NCBI RefSeq assembly: GCF_034653275.1 | Contig: NZ_JAYEES010000004.1 | Location: 1,364,001 to 1,428,000 of the forward strand | Origin: Nitrospirillum sp034653275 | GTDB lineage: Bacteria; Pseudomonadota; Alphaproteobacteria; Azospirillales; Azospirillaceae | Reading direction: 5' to 3' | DNA length: 64,000 bases | In this document: one piece after another, positions 8,148 through 16,330 of the stretch | How the letters are laid out: every line of letters begins with the position of its first letter | Position numbering within the stretch: the stretch's first letter is position 1 | Translations under genes and position numbers: made by a program | Notes under the pieces: model-generated | The model's input: only the letters and a program-made list of their open reading frames with translations | Database searches by the model: none | What the model was told of the DNA's origin: nothing

Positions 8148-8635
8148 TTGGCGCGGCCGCGCCGGCCGGAGCGCAGATGGATGAGGCAGGCGGCCACGGC
8201 CGCCGCCGCCAGCACCTGGTGGCCCCAGCTGGCGTAGTCGTGCCAGTCCTCATCCCCCAGGTAGTAAAGGCCATAGCCGGTCGCCACCAGGGTCAGCACG
8301 GCGGCGATGAGGCCGCCGCCCGACAGACGATGACGCCGCGCCCGCCAGGCCAGGCGCACGTGGTGCGGCAGGACGGAGCCGAAGGCCACCAGGGCCGCCA
8401 TGACCGCCGCGCCGTGCAGCTTCATGCACCACGCCTCCACCGACCGCGCGGCGTGACCGTCCACCCCGATCAGGCCATGACCGTAGTGCAGGACCATCCA
8501 TGCCAGGCCGGTCAGGGCCACGGCCAGCATGGCGCGATGCAGCCACCGCCGATGCCCCCGGCTGAGGCCGAAGGCGGCCCCCCGCACGGTGTGGGCGGGC
8601 GATGGCGGAACAACGGCCCCCGATTGCACGGTCAT
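8144..8635 (-). CDS. Four-helix cytochrome b-like membrane protein
   Basis: The start at 8635 overlaps the ApbE stop as ATGA, so the two are translationally coupled; the product has 163 residues. About four membrane helices are visible (residues 32-52, 65-85, 100-120, 130-150), with histidines near helix ends (LHYGHG, MKLHG, LPHHVRLAW, SWGHQV, LIHLRSG). This pattern suits haem b ligation, as in small cytochrome b561 or ferric-reductase-like proteins. With ApbE and the FMN-binding protein upstream, it would pass electrons across the membrane to the flavinylated protein. The family assignment is tentative because no diagnostic motif is present. Confidence 0.6.
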   Translation of the reverse strand: MTVQSGAVVPPSPAHTVRGAAFGLSRGHRRWLHRAMLAVALTGLAWMVLHYGHGLIGVDGHAARSVEAWCMKLHGAAVMAALVAFGSVLPHHVRLAWRARRHRLSGGGLIAAVLTLVATGYGLYYLGDEDWHDYASWGHQVLAAAAVAACLIHLRSGRRGRAN

Positions 8636-9504
8636 GCGGCTACCCTTCCCTCCAGGCGCACGGCTTGGGCGCCGAAATCCTGGAGCCAGACGGGCGATGG
8701 CGTGCCAGACAGCATCACCGCCTTGGTCAGCGCGTCCGCCGTGGCGCAATCATTCGCCAGCACGGTGACGCTGGGGCCCACCACCACGGCGCGGTTGTCA
8801 CGCGGGTCGATGATGGGCATGACCAGCCCATCCGCCGTGGAGCGCGCGGTGTAATAACCGGCGCTGGTGGCGATGGCGATATCCCGGAACTCCCCCAGGG
8901 ACCAGTGCCGGCCGGGGTCGACCGGGTCGCGCACCACCACCGGCTGGGGCGTGGCGCCGAACAGGCGCAGGTCCCCCCCGGCGTTCACCGCCCCGGCGCG
9001 TACCCCCCGCGTCCGCAGGGCGTCCACCGCCCGGTCGACGGCATAGCCCTTGGCGATGCCGCCCAGGTCCAGCCACAGCGGCCGGACGCCGCACGCGACG
9101 CCGTCCCCCACCACCAGATCGGCGATGCTGCCGCCCCGGGGGGCCGCCGCCAGCGGTGCGGGCAGGAAATCCAGGGCCGCCAGGGCAGGCGCCACCGCCG
9201 GATCGAACAGGCCGCCCGTCGCCCGGTGCAGGGCCTGTGCCCGGCGCAGGACGTCCGCCGTCCAGGGATGCAGGCTGACCGGCAGGCGATGGCCCAGCCG
9301 GTTCAGGCGCGACAGCTCGCTGTCCGGGTCATGGAAGCTCATCAACGCCTGCACCTGGGCGACCGCGGCGAAGGCGGCGGCCAGCGCCGCCTCGATATCG
9401 ACGCCATCGGCGCCCTCGTCAACGTCGCGGGCGTCGATGCGCACCTCGACCAAGGTCCCCAGCAGGGGGCGGGCGCGGCGCGCCTCAGGGCTTGAGGGCG
9501 ACAT
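8632..9504 (-). CDS. apbE: FAD:protein FMN transferase
   Basis: The 290-residue ApbE family enzyme uses Mg2+ and FAD to attach FMN through a phosphoester to a Thr or Ser of a target protein. Visible family blocks are RPLLGTLVEV (residue 12), a DPDSELSRLNR segment (about 60), the GGLFDPAVAP block (about 97), LDLGGIAKGYAVDRAV (about 146), VNAGGDLR (about 172), and DPRDN plus the late ATADALTKAVM block (about 255). No clear lipoprotein or Sec signal is seen, so where it acts is uncertain. It overlaps the FMN-binding gene by 20 bp and the membrane gene by 4 bp. The substrate is almost certainly the neighbouring FMN-binding protein. Confidence 0.93.
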   Translation of the reverse strand: MSPSSPEARRARPLLGTLVEVRIDARDVDEGADGVDIEAALAAAFAAVAQVQALMSFHDPDSELSRLNRLGHRLPVSLHPWTADVLRRAQALHRATGGLFDPAVAPALAALDFLPAPLAAAPRGGSIADLVVGDGVACGVRPLWLDLGGIAKGYAVDRAVDALRTRGVRAGAVNAGGDLRLFGATPQPVVVRDPVDPGRHWSLGEFRDIAIATSAGYYTARSTADGLVMPIIDPRDNRAVVVGPSVTVLANDCATADALTKAVMLSGTPSPVWLQDFGAQAVRLEGRVAA

Positions 9505-10006
9505 TCCAGGTGGCCAGCAGGCGGCGCACGCCGTCCGTCACATGCTTGGACGACAGGGTGGCGCCGGAGATGTTGGTGATGTCCCGGTCCAGCTTCAACG
9601 GGCTGGCGGCCGTCTTGCCGGTGAACTGCGCCCGCCAGTCGTCGCCGCGCACCTCATGACCATAGCTTTCCTTGTATTCCAGGATCTCCAGCCCCTGCAC
9701 CGCGCCCGCCTTGGTGATGGCCAGGGCGATGGTGATGTACTCGTGCTTGCCCAGCACCTCATCGACGATGAAGGTGCCGCCGTCGGCGGCCCGCCAGGCC
9801 TGCACCGTCTTGTTGCGCACATCCACGCCGCTCTGGCTTTCGATGGCATCGGCCTGGGCGCTGCTCAGGGTCACGGGCAGTGGCGTCAACGCCTGGCCAG
9901 GGAACAGGGCCGCCTGGGCCTGTTCGGTGGTGAGGTAGACGGTGGCTGCCGCCGGCTGGGACAGGATCAGGGCCGGCGCCGCCAGGGCCAGGAGGGGGGC
10001 ACGCAT
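9485..10006 (-). CDS. Exported FMN-binding domain protein (ApbE substrate)
   Basis: The 173-residue product has a Sec signal peptide (residues 1-21, ending in AAA) and then a small FMN-binding domain as in NqrC/RnfG. The C-terminal motif DITNISGATLSSKHV (about residues 145-159) fits the ApbE recognition pattern D-x-x-x-x-S-G-A-T, with the Thr as the FMN attachment site. The start at 10006 is chosen because it begins the signal peptide. It is the first gene of an operon with ApbE and the cytochrome-b-like protein and would be a periplasmic one-electron carrier. A hairpin separates it from the outer-membrane gene upstream. Confidence 0.88.
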   Translation of the reverse strand: MRAPLLALAAPALILSQPAAATVYLTTEQAQAALFPGQALTPLPVTLSSAQADAIESQSGVDVRNKTVQAWRAADGGTFIVDEVLGKHEYITIALAITKAGAVQGLEILEYKESYGHEVRGDDWRAQFTGKTAASPLKLDRDITNISGATLSSKHVTDGVRRLLATWNVALKP

Positions 10007-10035
10007 GGAAAAGGACACTCCAACGAGGAAACGAG

Positions 10036-10071
10036 GCCGGCCCCGGGGACCGCTTGGTTCCCGGGGCCGGC
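10036..10071 (-). terminator. Strong hairpin between the barrel-protein gene and the FMN-binding gene
   Basis: A perfect 12-bp GC stem (10036-10047 with 10060-10071) extends inward through four more pairs (one G-U) to a GCTT loop. It lacks a clear U-run, so it may attenuate rather than end transcription from the outer-membrane gene. Confidence 0.55.
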
Positions 10072-10090
10072 GCATGATGGAACGCCGTCC

Positions 10091-11068
10091 TTAAAAGGTC
10101 ACGCCGACCTTCAGCCGCAGGCGCCGCTTTTCAAAATCATCGGCGTAGGTCCGGCCGCTCTTCACGAAACCGGGCGACGGGTTGGCCAGGTCCTGGGCGA
10201 AGGGCAGCTGTTCCAGATAGGTCAGGTTCACGAAAAAGCGCTCACCACCATAATGGATGGAGGGGCCGGCGTAATAGGCGACGTTGGTGGCCGACCCCGA
10301 CGTCCAGAAGTGGAAGTTGGAGAATTCCCGTTCATTCTGGAATTCGACACCGGCGTACCAGCTGGGCGCGAAGCGGTAAGAGGCGGCGAGGCCGAAATTG
10401 ACGTCGGTCTCATGATCCCAATGCTCCGACGCGTCGTTGGATAGCGGATCGGCGTCCGGATCGCCATTCAGGCGGCGCAATTCCTGCTCCACCGTCACGT
10501 TCGCGGCCACCACCAGCTGATCGTCCAGGAAATTCTTCTGCACGATCAGGCGGGATTCCAGTTCCCGGGTCTTGGGCCCCACCAGCGGCTCCACATACAG
10601 CGCCAGGCCGATGGGATCGGTGTAGGGGCTGAGCAGGCGCCAGATCAGCTCGACCGACGTGCCCTCGTACTTCGTCCCGTGGAAGCTGGCGGTGTCGCTG
10701 GCGGGCGTGTATTCGGCGAAGGTCTCGGGCACGGCCGTGGTGCCGTCCACGCCGTCCTGGCGGGCATGGGTCCAGGCGTAGTTGGCGTAGGCGGCGATCT
10801 GCAGATTGTCGGTCAGGCCATACTCGACCTCCGTGCGGCCCTGCCACAGGCTGAAGTCGCCCCCGGCCTTGCCCAGGCGGCCGGTCAGCCACTGCTCCGC
10901 CTCCACCTTGCCGGCGGGCAGCAGGTCGGTGGTGTAGATGTAGCCGAACAGCGGCTCCCCCGCCGTCGCCGGCGACGCCGGGCCCAGGGTGCCGCCGGCG
11001 ACGGCGCAGGCCAGCGCCATGCCGCACAGGCGGGGGTGGGACAGGGGGCGGGTCGTCTTGCGCGACAT
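10091..11068 (-). CDS. Outer-membrane beta-barrel protein (DUF6662-like)
   Basis: From the ATG at 11068 with AGGAG upstream, the product has 325 residues: a signal peptide (residues 1-35, cleavage near ATAG), then FGYIYTTDLLPAGKVEAEQW and repeated amphipathic strands (for example GLTDNLQIAAYANYAW), ending in KVGVTF. A terminal Phe after alternating residues is the usual sorting signal of outer-membrane barrels. I recall similar sequences as DUF6662; their role is not established. It lies just upstream of the flavinylation genes in the same direction, which hints at a link to extracytoplasmic electron transfer. A simple porin-like role is equally possible. Confidence 0.7.
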   Translation of the reverse strand: MSRKTTRPLSHPRLCGMALACAVAGGTLGPASPATAGEPLFGYIYTTDLLPAGKVEAEQWLTGRLGKAGGDFSLWQGRTEVEYGLTDNLQIAAYANYAWTHARQDGVDGTTAVPETFAEYTPASDTASFHGTKYEGTSVELIWRLLSPYTDPIGLALYVEPLVGPKTRELESRLIVQKNFLDDQLVVAANVTVEQELRRLNGDPDADPLSNDASEHWDHETDVNFGLAASYRFAPSWYAGVEFQNEREFSNFHFWTSGSATNVAYYAGPSIHYGGERFFVNLTYLEQLPFAQDLANPSPGFVKSGRTYADDFEKRRLRLKVGVTF

Positions 11069-11153
11069 TCTGCCGAGGCTCCTGAAAAGTGCGAATAAGT
11101 CGCAGGAGCAATGGGCCGCGCCAGATGGCTCTGTCAATTCATAGTTTGAGCAC

Positions 11154-11168
11154 GCGACATATTGTCGC
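11154..11168. promoter_or_regulatory. Inverted repeat GCGACA-TAT-TGTCGC in a divergent promoter region
   Basis: Perfect 6-bp arms with a 3-base centre lie in the 224-bp gap between the divergent barrel-protein and metallo-hydrolase genes. It has the shape of a dimeric repressor site; the regulator is unknown. Confidence 0.4.
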
Positions 11169-11292
11169 CGCAACAAAGGGTGGGCGGAGCGTTGATACCC
11201 CACTGAGCGACAAAAGGGCGACGAAAGCGCCAAGACGGGCGGTGCGCCTCCCGTCATCCTTTGGCGCCCCTTCAGTCCGATGAGTTCAGATC

Positions 11293-12291
11293 ATGGCCGG
11301 CCCTATCGCACGCCCGTTGGCGTTCCTGCTTCCCCTGGCGCTCACCACCGTCCTGGCGCTGACTGTCCCGGCGCCGGCGGCAGGCGCGGCGACGGCCCAA
11401 GCCCGCACCCAGGCGCCGGGGTTCTATCGCATGATGCTGGGGGATATCGAGGTGACGGCCCTGCTGGACGGCACCCACCCCTTCCCCGTGCATGAGGTCA
11501 TGACCGGCATCACCACGGCCGAGACCGACACCTTGTTGGCGGCCGCCGACCTGACGGCGCCGGTGGAGGGGTCGATCAACGCCTTCCTGATCAATACCGG
11601 AACCAAGCTGATCCTGATCGACGCCGGCGCCGGCGTGTTGTACGGCGCCGACGGTGGCCACCTGATGGCCAACCTGCACGCCTCGGGCTACACGCCCGAG
11701 GCGGTGGACGAAATCTACCTGACCCACCTGCACCGCGACCATGTCGGCGGGGTGGACCAAGGCGGCCGCATGGCCTTCCCCAACGCCATCGTGCGGGTGA
11801 ACCGGCGCGACGCCGACTTCTGGCTGAACCCGGCCAACAAGGCCAAGGCGCCCCCCTTCCTGGGGCCCATGTTCGACGGCGCCATCGACAGCCTGCGGGC
11901 CTATGTCGATGCCGGCAGGGTACGGCCCTTCGATGGCGAGGCCCAGCTGGACCCCGCCGTCCAGGCCCTGCCCAGTCCGGGCCACACACCGGGCCATACC
12001 GCCTATCGCGTGCGCGGCCGGGACGGCCAGACGTTGCTGGCGTGGGGCGACATCGTCCATGTCGCCGCCGTGCAGTTCGCCGACCCCACCGCCACGGTGA
12101 AATATGACAGCGACCAAGCGGCTGCCGTGCAAGCCCGCGACCGGTTGATGGCGCAGGCGGCGCGGGATGGCAGCTGGGTCGCCGCCGCCCATATCGCCTT
12201 CCCCGGCCTGGGCCACATCACCCGGCAAGACGGCACCTACCGCTGGCTGCCGGCCAATTATACGACCGTAGGATTGACGCAGGCGCGCTGA
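11293..12291 (+). CDS. Secreted metallo-beta-lactamase-fold hydrolase
   Basis: The 332-residue product has a Sec signal (residues 1-33, ending AGAA). The metal site THLHRDHVGG (about residues 143-152) is the H-x-H-x-D-H motif. Further ligands are SPGHTPGHTAYR (about 229-240, His), WGDIVH (about 252, Asp) and a late AAAHIAFPGLGHI (about 300, His). This layout matches exported MBL-fold lactonase or alkylsulfatase-like hydrolases, including quorum-quenching types. The ribosome site is weak. It is monocistronic and divergent from the barrel-protein gene. Substrate not determined: lactone, ester or phosphoester are all open. Confidence 0.85.
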   Translation: MAGPIARPLAFLLPLALTTVLALTVPAPAAGAATAQARTQAPGFYRMMLGDIEVTALLDGTHPFPVHEVMTGITTAETDTLLAAADLTAPVEGSINAFLINTGTKLILIDAGAGVLYGADGGHLMANLHASGYTPEAVDEIYLTHLHRDHVGGVDQGGRMAFPNAIVRVNRRDADFWLNPANKAKAPPFLGPMFDGAIDSLRAYVDAGRVRPFDGEAQLDPAVQALPSPGHTPGHTAYRVRGRDGQTLLAWGDIVHVAAVQFADPTATVKYDSDQAAAVQARDRLMAQAARDGSWVAAAHIAFPGLGHITRQDGTYRWLPANYTTVGLTQAR

Positions 12292-12500
12292 CCCGCGACG
12301 GCGCCGGCCGTGCCGGCCCACCTTCATCGCCATCCGAGGCATGTTCAAATCCGGCGTGGGGCGTCCAAGCCGTGCGGGCGTGGTTCAGGCATCGTTCGGC
12401 CATCCGCCCCTTTCCGTTCAAGAGCCCCGCTATGATCCCTGTCCACATCCAGGCCATGCTGACCCTGCGCCGCCGCCGCGGCCGAAAGGGGGCCTGAGCC

Positions 12501-13616
12501 ATGGGCCCCTTGCGCATCCGCATCATCGGCGGATCCATCGGCGGGCTGTCGGCCGCCGCCCTGCTGCGGCAGGACGGGCATGACGTCCGCATTTATGAGC
12601 GGTCGGCCGGCGGCCTGGCCGGCCGGGGCGCCGGCCTGGTCAGCCAGCGGGAGCTGTTCGCCCTGCTGCGCGCCGTGGGATGCGAGCATGTGGCCCGCGT
12701 CGGCGTGGTCGCGTTCGAGCGCATTTATTTCGACCGGGACGGTGGCATCGCCGAGCGCCACGCCACCCCGCAAACCCAAATCTCTTGGGATCATCTCTAC
12801 CGTACCCTGCGGGCCAAGGTGCCCGACGACGGCTATATCCTGGACCGGGCGGTGCGCGCCGTGACGCAAGGCCCCCAAGGCGCCCGCCTGTTGTTCGGCG
12901 ACGGTGGGGAGGAAGAGGCCGACCTGGTCATCGGCGCCGACGGCCTGGGGTCGGTCGTGCGCCCGGTCGTGACCGGCGGCCCCGCGCCCAACAGCTATGC
13001 CGGCTATGTCGCCTGGCGCGGCCTGTTCCCGGAGGACCGGTTGCCGGCGGAGGCCGCCGTGCTGCGCGACCGGTTCGCCTTCTACATGATGCCCCGGTCC
13101 CACGCCCTGGGATATCTGGTGCCGGGGCCGGGCGGGGAGACGACGCCGGGCCAGCGGCGGTACAACTGGGTCTGGTACCGGCCGGTGCCGGCGGCGGCCC
13201 TGGAGGCGACGCTGACCGACGCCGAGGGCCGGCCCCATCCCCATTCCCTGGCCCCGGGCCAGGTGCGGGCGTCGGAGGCGGCGGCCCTGCGGGCGGACGC
13301 CACGCGGCTGTTGCCGCCCCCCTTCGCCGCCGTGGTGGTGGCGGAGCCTGAACCCTTCATCCAGGCCATTTTCGATTACGAGGCGCCGGTGATGGCCACG
13401 GGTCCTGTCGCCCTGCTGGGGGACGCCGCCTTCGTCGCGCGGCCGCACACCGCCATGGGCGTGGCCAAGGCCGCCGGCGACGCCATGGCGTTGCGCCGCC
13501 ATCTGGCCGAGGCGCCCAGCATCACCGACGCTCTGGCGCTGTACAGTCATGAGCGCTGCGCCGCCGGTTCCACCATCACCGCCTATGGTCGCCGCCTGGG
13601 CGCGGCGCTGGAGTGA
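12501..13616 (+). CDS. FAD-dependent aromatic monooxygenase
   Basis: The 371-residue class A flavoprotein monooxygenase opens with the FAD dinucleotide motif IIGGSIGGLSAA (residues 8-19). It has the LVIGADGLGSVVR (D-G) motif near residue 138 and GPVALLGDAAFVARPHTAMGVAKAAGDA (G-D second FAD motif) near residue 300. The GGSIGGL form and general pattern resemble 2,6-dihydroxypyridine or salicylate hydroxylases, which hydroxylate activated aromatic rings using NAD(P)H and O2. It is followed 4 bp later by an EmrA-type adaptor and then an EmrB-type pump. Chemistry and export may therefore act on the same compound, for example modifying an aromatic toxin before efflux. Confidence 0.85.
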   Translation: MGPLRIRIIGGSIGGLSAAALLRQDGHDVRIYERSAGGLAGRGAGLVSQRELFALLRAVGCEHVARVGVVAFERIYFDRDGGIAERHATPQTQISWDHLYRTLRAKVPDDGYILDRAVRAVTQGPQGARLLFGDGGEEEADLVIGADGLGSVVRPVVTGGPAPNSYAGYVAWRGLFPEDRLPAEAAVLRDRFAFYMMPRSHALGYLVPGPGGETTPGQRRYNWVWYRPVPAAALEATLTDAEGRPHPHSLAPGQVRASEAAALRADATRLLPPPFAAVVVAEPEPFIQAIFDYEAPVMATGPVALLGDAAFVARPHTAMGVAKAAGDAMALRRHLAEAPSITDALALYSHERCAAGSTITAYGRRLGAALE

Positions 13617-13620
13617 CCCC

Positions 13621-14709
13621 ATGGATACGACCGTGACGCCCCCTGGAAACGCCCCGGCCGGCCACCCCTGGCTGCCTTCCGTGCTGCGCACCCTGGTCCT
13701 GGCCGGCGCCAGCGTGCTGGTCTGGGTGGTGGCCGGGCACTGGGACCGCTGGCTGGGCGGCGCCCGCCACCAGTCCTCATCCGACGCCTACGTCACCGGC
13801 GACCTGACGCCCCTGTCGGCCAAGGTCGCCGGCTATGTCCAGACGGTCGCGGTGGATGACTTCCAGGCGGTGCGCAAAGGGGACCTGATCGCCCAGATCG
13901 AGCCGTCGGACTACCAGGCCCAGCTGGATCTGGCGCAGGCCAGCCTGGCGGCGGCCCAGGCGGCGCTGGCCAACCTGGCCAACCAGAAGGACGTGCAGCG
14001 CGCCCTGGTCCACCAGGCGGAGGCCGGCATCGCCAGCGCCGCCGCCGACATGACCCGCACCCGGCTGGAGGCGGAACGCCAGCGCGACCTGTTGCGCACC
14101 AGGATCGCCGGGACGGAACAGAAGGTGGAGCAGGCCGACGCCGACGCGGCCAAGGCGGTGGCGCAATCGCAACTGGCCGCCGCCCAGCTGGCCCAGCAGA
14201 AGGCCCAGCTGGCCAGCCTGGACGTGCAGGAGCGGCAGCTGACGGCGCAGGTGCGGGAGGGCGAGGCGCAGCTGGCCCTGGCGCGGAACAACCTGGCCTA
14301 TACCCGCATCGTCGCCCCCGCCGACGGCATGGTGGGCCAGCGCCAGGTGCGCCCGGGGCAGTTCGTCAACGTCGGCACGCAGATCATCGGGGTCATGGCC
14401 CTGCCCAAGGTATGGGTGGTGGCCAACTACAAGGAAACCCAGATGACCCACGTGCGGGTGGGCGACCCCGCCACGGTGACGGTGGACGCCTTCCCCGACC
14501 TGAGGCTGCACGGCCATGTCGACAGCTGGTCCCCCGGCACCGGCAGCGTCTTCACCCTGCTGCCACCGGACAACGCCACCGGCAACTTCACCAAGGTGGT
14601 GCAGCGCGTGCCGGTGAAGATCGTTCTCGACCCCGTGCCGGCCCTGGGCACCCTGGTGCGGCCGGGCATGTCGGTCGTCTCCACCATCGATGTGGATGAC
14701 CGTCAATGA
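13621..14709 (+). CDS. HlyD/EmrA-type membrane fusion protein
   Basis: The 362-residue periplasmic adaptor has one N-terminal membrane helix (about residues 25-42) and a lipoyl-type beta strand (DAYVTGDLTPLSAKVAGYVQTVAVDDFQAVRKGD, about 56-89). A long alanine/glutamine-rich coiled coil with heptads (about 95-215) precedes a second lipoyl half (YTRIVAPADGMVGQRQVRPGQFV). GGAG precedes the ATG at 13621, and the gene overlaps the EmrB-like gene by ATGA. It joins the inner-membrane pump to an outer-membrane channel, which is not encoded nearby. Confidence 0.92.
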   Translation: MDTTVTPPGNAPAGHPWLPSVLRTLVLAGASVLVWVVAGHWDRWLGGARHQSSSDAYVTGDLTPLSAKVAGYVQTVAVDDFQAVRKGDLIAQIEPSDYQAQLDLAQASLAAAQAALANLANQKDVQRALVHQAEAGIASAAADMTRTRLEAERQRDLLRTRIAGTEQKVEQADADAAKAVAQSQLAAAQLAQQKAQLASLDVQERQLTAQVREGEAQLALARNNLAYTRIVAPADGMVGQRQVRPGQFVNVGTQIIGVMALPKVWVVANYKETQMTHVRVGDPATVTVDAFPDLRLHGHVDSWSPGTGSVFTLLPPDNATGNFTKVVQRVPVKIVLDPVPALGTLVRPGMSVVSTIDVDDRQ

Positions 14710-16265
14710 CCGCCGCCGCGCCCGCCGCACCGCACCCCTGGCCGACGCTGGACGGCGCGCGGGCCTATATCGGCATCCTGGGGGTGCTTCTGGGCGCGCT
14801 GCTGTCCACCCTGGGTTCCCGCATCACCACCTTCGGCCTGACCGACCTGCGCGGCGACCTGCACGCCGGCTTCGACGAGGGCGCCTGGATCACCACCGCC
14901 TATGGCGTGGGGCAGATGGTGGTGGGGGTGGCCTGCCCCTACCTGGGCACCATGTTCGGTGCCCGCCGGGTACTGTTCGCCGGCATCGGCCTGTTCTTCG
15001 TGGCCAGCCTGCTGGCGCCGCTGTCACCCAACCTGTCGGCCTATCTGGCCATGCAGTTCCTGTCGGGCCTGGGGGCCGGCACCTTCATCCCCCTGACCAT
15101 CCGCTTCATCGTGCTGAGCCTTCCGGCGCGGCTGACGCTGTACGGCCTGGCCGCCTATGCCATGAATTCGGAATTCTCGCAGAACATCGGCGCGGCGCTG
15201 GAGGGATGGTACGCCGAGAACTGGTCCATCGCCTGGCTGAACTGGCAGTACTGCCTGGTCCTGCCCCTCATGTTCCTGTGCGTGTGGATCGGCGTCCCCC
15301 GGGAGCCGCTGAACACCGATCTGCTGAAGCAGCACGACTGGCCGGGTGTCGCCTACGCCGCCGTGGGCTTCGGCCTGCTGTACGCGGGATTGGACCAGGG
15401 CAACCGGCTGGACTGGACGGGCAGCGGCCTGGTGGTGGGCCTGTTGGTGGCGGGTGGCCTGGTCACCGCCTTGTTCGCGGTGCGCGAGCTGATCATCAGC
15501 CGCCGCCCCTTCCTGAACCTGCGCCTGATGCTGCGCGGCAACCTGTTCCTGCTTATGCTGCTGCTGGCCGGCTTCCGCTTCATCATCCTGTCCACCGCCT
15601 ACATCATCCCGGTCTATCTGCAGGTGGTGCAGAACTTCCGTGAGCTGCAGGTGGGCCCGGTGCTGCTGTTCATCGCCCTGCCCCAGTTCGCCCTGATCCT
15701 GCCGCTGGGCTGGCTGCTGGCGCGGGTGGATGGGCGCTGGGTCCTGGCGGCGGGCGCCCTGCTAATCGCCATCGCCTGCCTGCAGGCCACCAGCCTGACC
15801 AGCCAGTGGGCCACCCTGGATTTCCTGCCGTCCCAGGCCCTGCAGGCGGTGGGGCAATGCCTGGCGCTGACGGCCCTGGTGGTGCTGGTGGTGCGGAACA
15901 TCACGCCGGCCGACGCCATTTCCATCGGCGCCCTGCTGCAGGCCGCCCGCCTGTTCGGCGGCGAGATCGGCGTCGCCTTCATGCAGACCTTCGTGCGCAT
16001 GCGCGAACAGCTGCATTCCAACCTGCTGGGTCTGCATGTCGATCCCTTGGCCGGCGCCACCGCCGACCGGCTGGCGCGATCGCAGGCCGTGCTGTCCGCC
16101 CATGGCGTCGACCCCGTTTCCGGCGCCACCCGGCTGCTGGCCGGCGTGGTGGCGCAGCAGGCATCAGTGCTGGCCTATATCGATGGCTTCGCGGCGGCGG
16201 CGGCCGGCGCCTTCGCCTGCATCGCGCTGGCCGCCTGGCTGCGCCCACCGCCGGCCAAGGCTTGA
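14706..16265 (+). CDS. DHA2-family MFS multidrug exporter (EmrB type)
   Basis: This 519-residue, 14-TM proton-driven exporter is translationally coupled (ATGA) to the membrane fusion protein, so the two form an EmrAB-like pump. Characteristic segments are LDGARAYIGILGVLLGALLSTLGSRITT in helix 1, WITTAYGVGQMVVG in helix 2, GLGAGTFIPLT in motif C, and the N-IGAALEGWYAENWSIAWLNWQY loop typical of EmrB relatives. The C-terminal cytoplasmic tail is short. The neighbouring flavin monooxygenase suggests aromatic substrates. Control may come from the large NTPase regulator immediately downstream. Confidence 0.92.
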   Translation: MTAAAPAAPHPWPTLDGARAYIGILGVLLGALLSTLGSRITTFGLTDLRGDLHAGFDEGAWITTAYGVGQMVVGVACPYLGTMFGARRVLFAGIGLFFVASLLAPLSPNLSAYLAMQFLSGLGAGTFIPLTIRFIVLSLPARLTLYGLAAYAMNSEFSQNIGAALEGWYAENWSIAWLNWQYCLVLPLMFLCVWIGVPREPLNTDLLKQHDWPGVAYAAVGFGLLYAGLDQGNRLDWTGSGLVVGLLVAGGLVTALFAVRELIISRRPFLNLRLMLRGNLFLLMLLLAGFRFIILSTAYIIPVYLQVVQNFRELQVGPVLLFIALPQFALILPLGWLLARVDGRWVLAAGALLIAIACLQATSLTSQWATLDFLPSQALQAVGQCLALTALVVLVVRNITPADAISIGALLQAARLFGGEIGVAFMQTFVRMREQLHSNLLGLHVDPLAGATADRLARSQAVLSAHGVDPVSGATRLLAGVVAQQASVLAYIDGFAAAAAGAFACIALAAWLRPPPAKA

Positions 16266-16330
16266 AGCGGCGGCGGGCGTGCACGTAGAACTCGGAGGGT
16301 GGGGCTTGATCAAGGCATGCGGATCGAACG

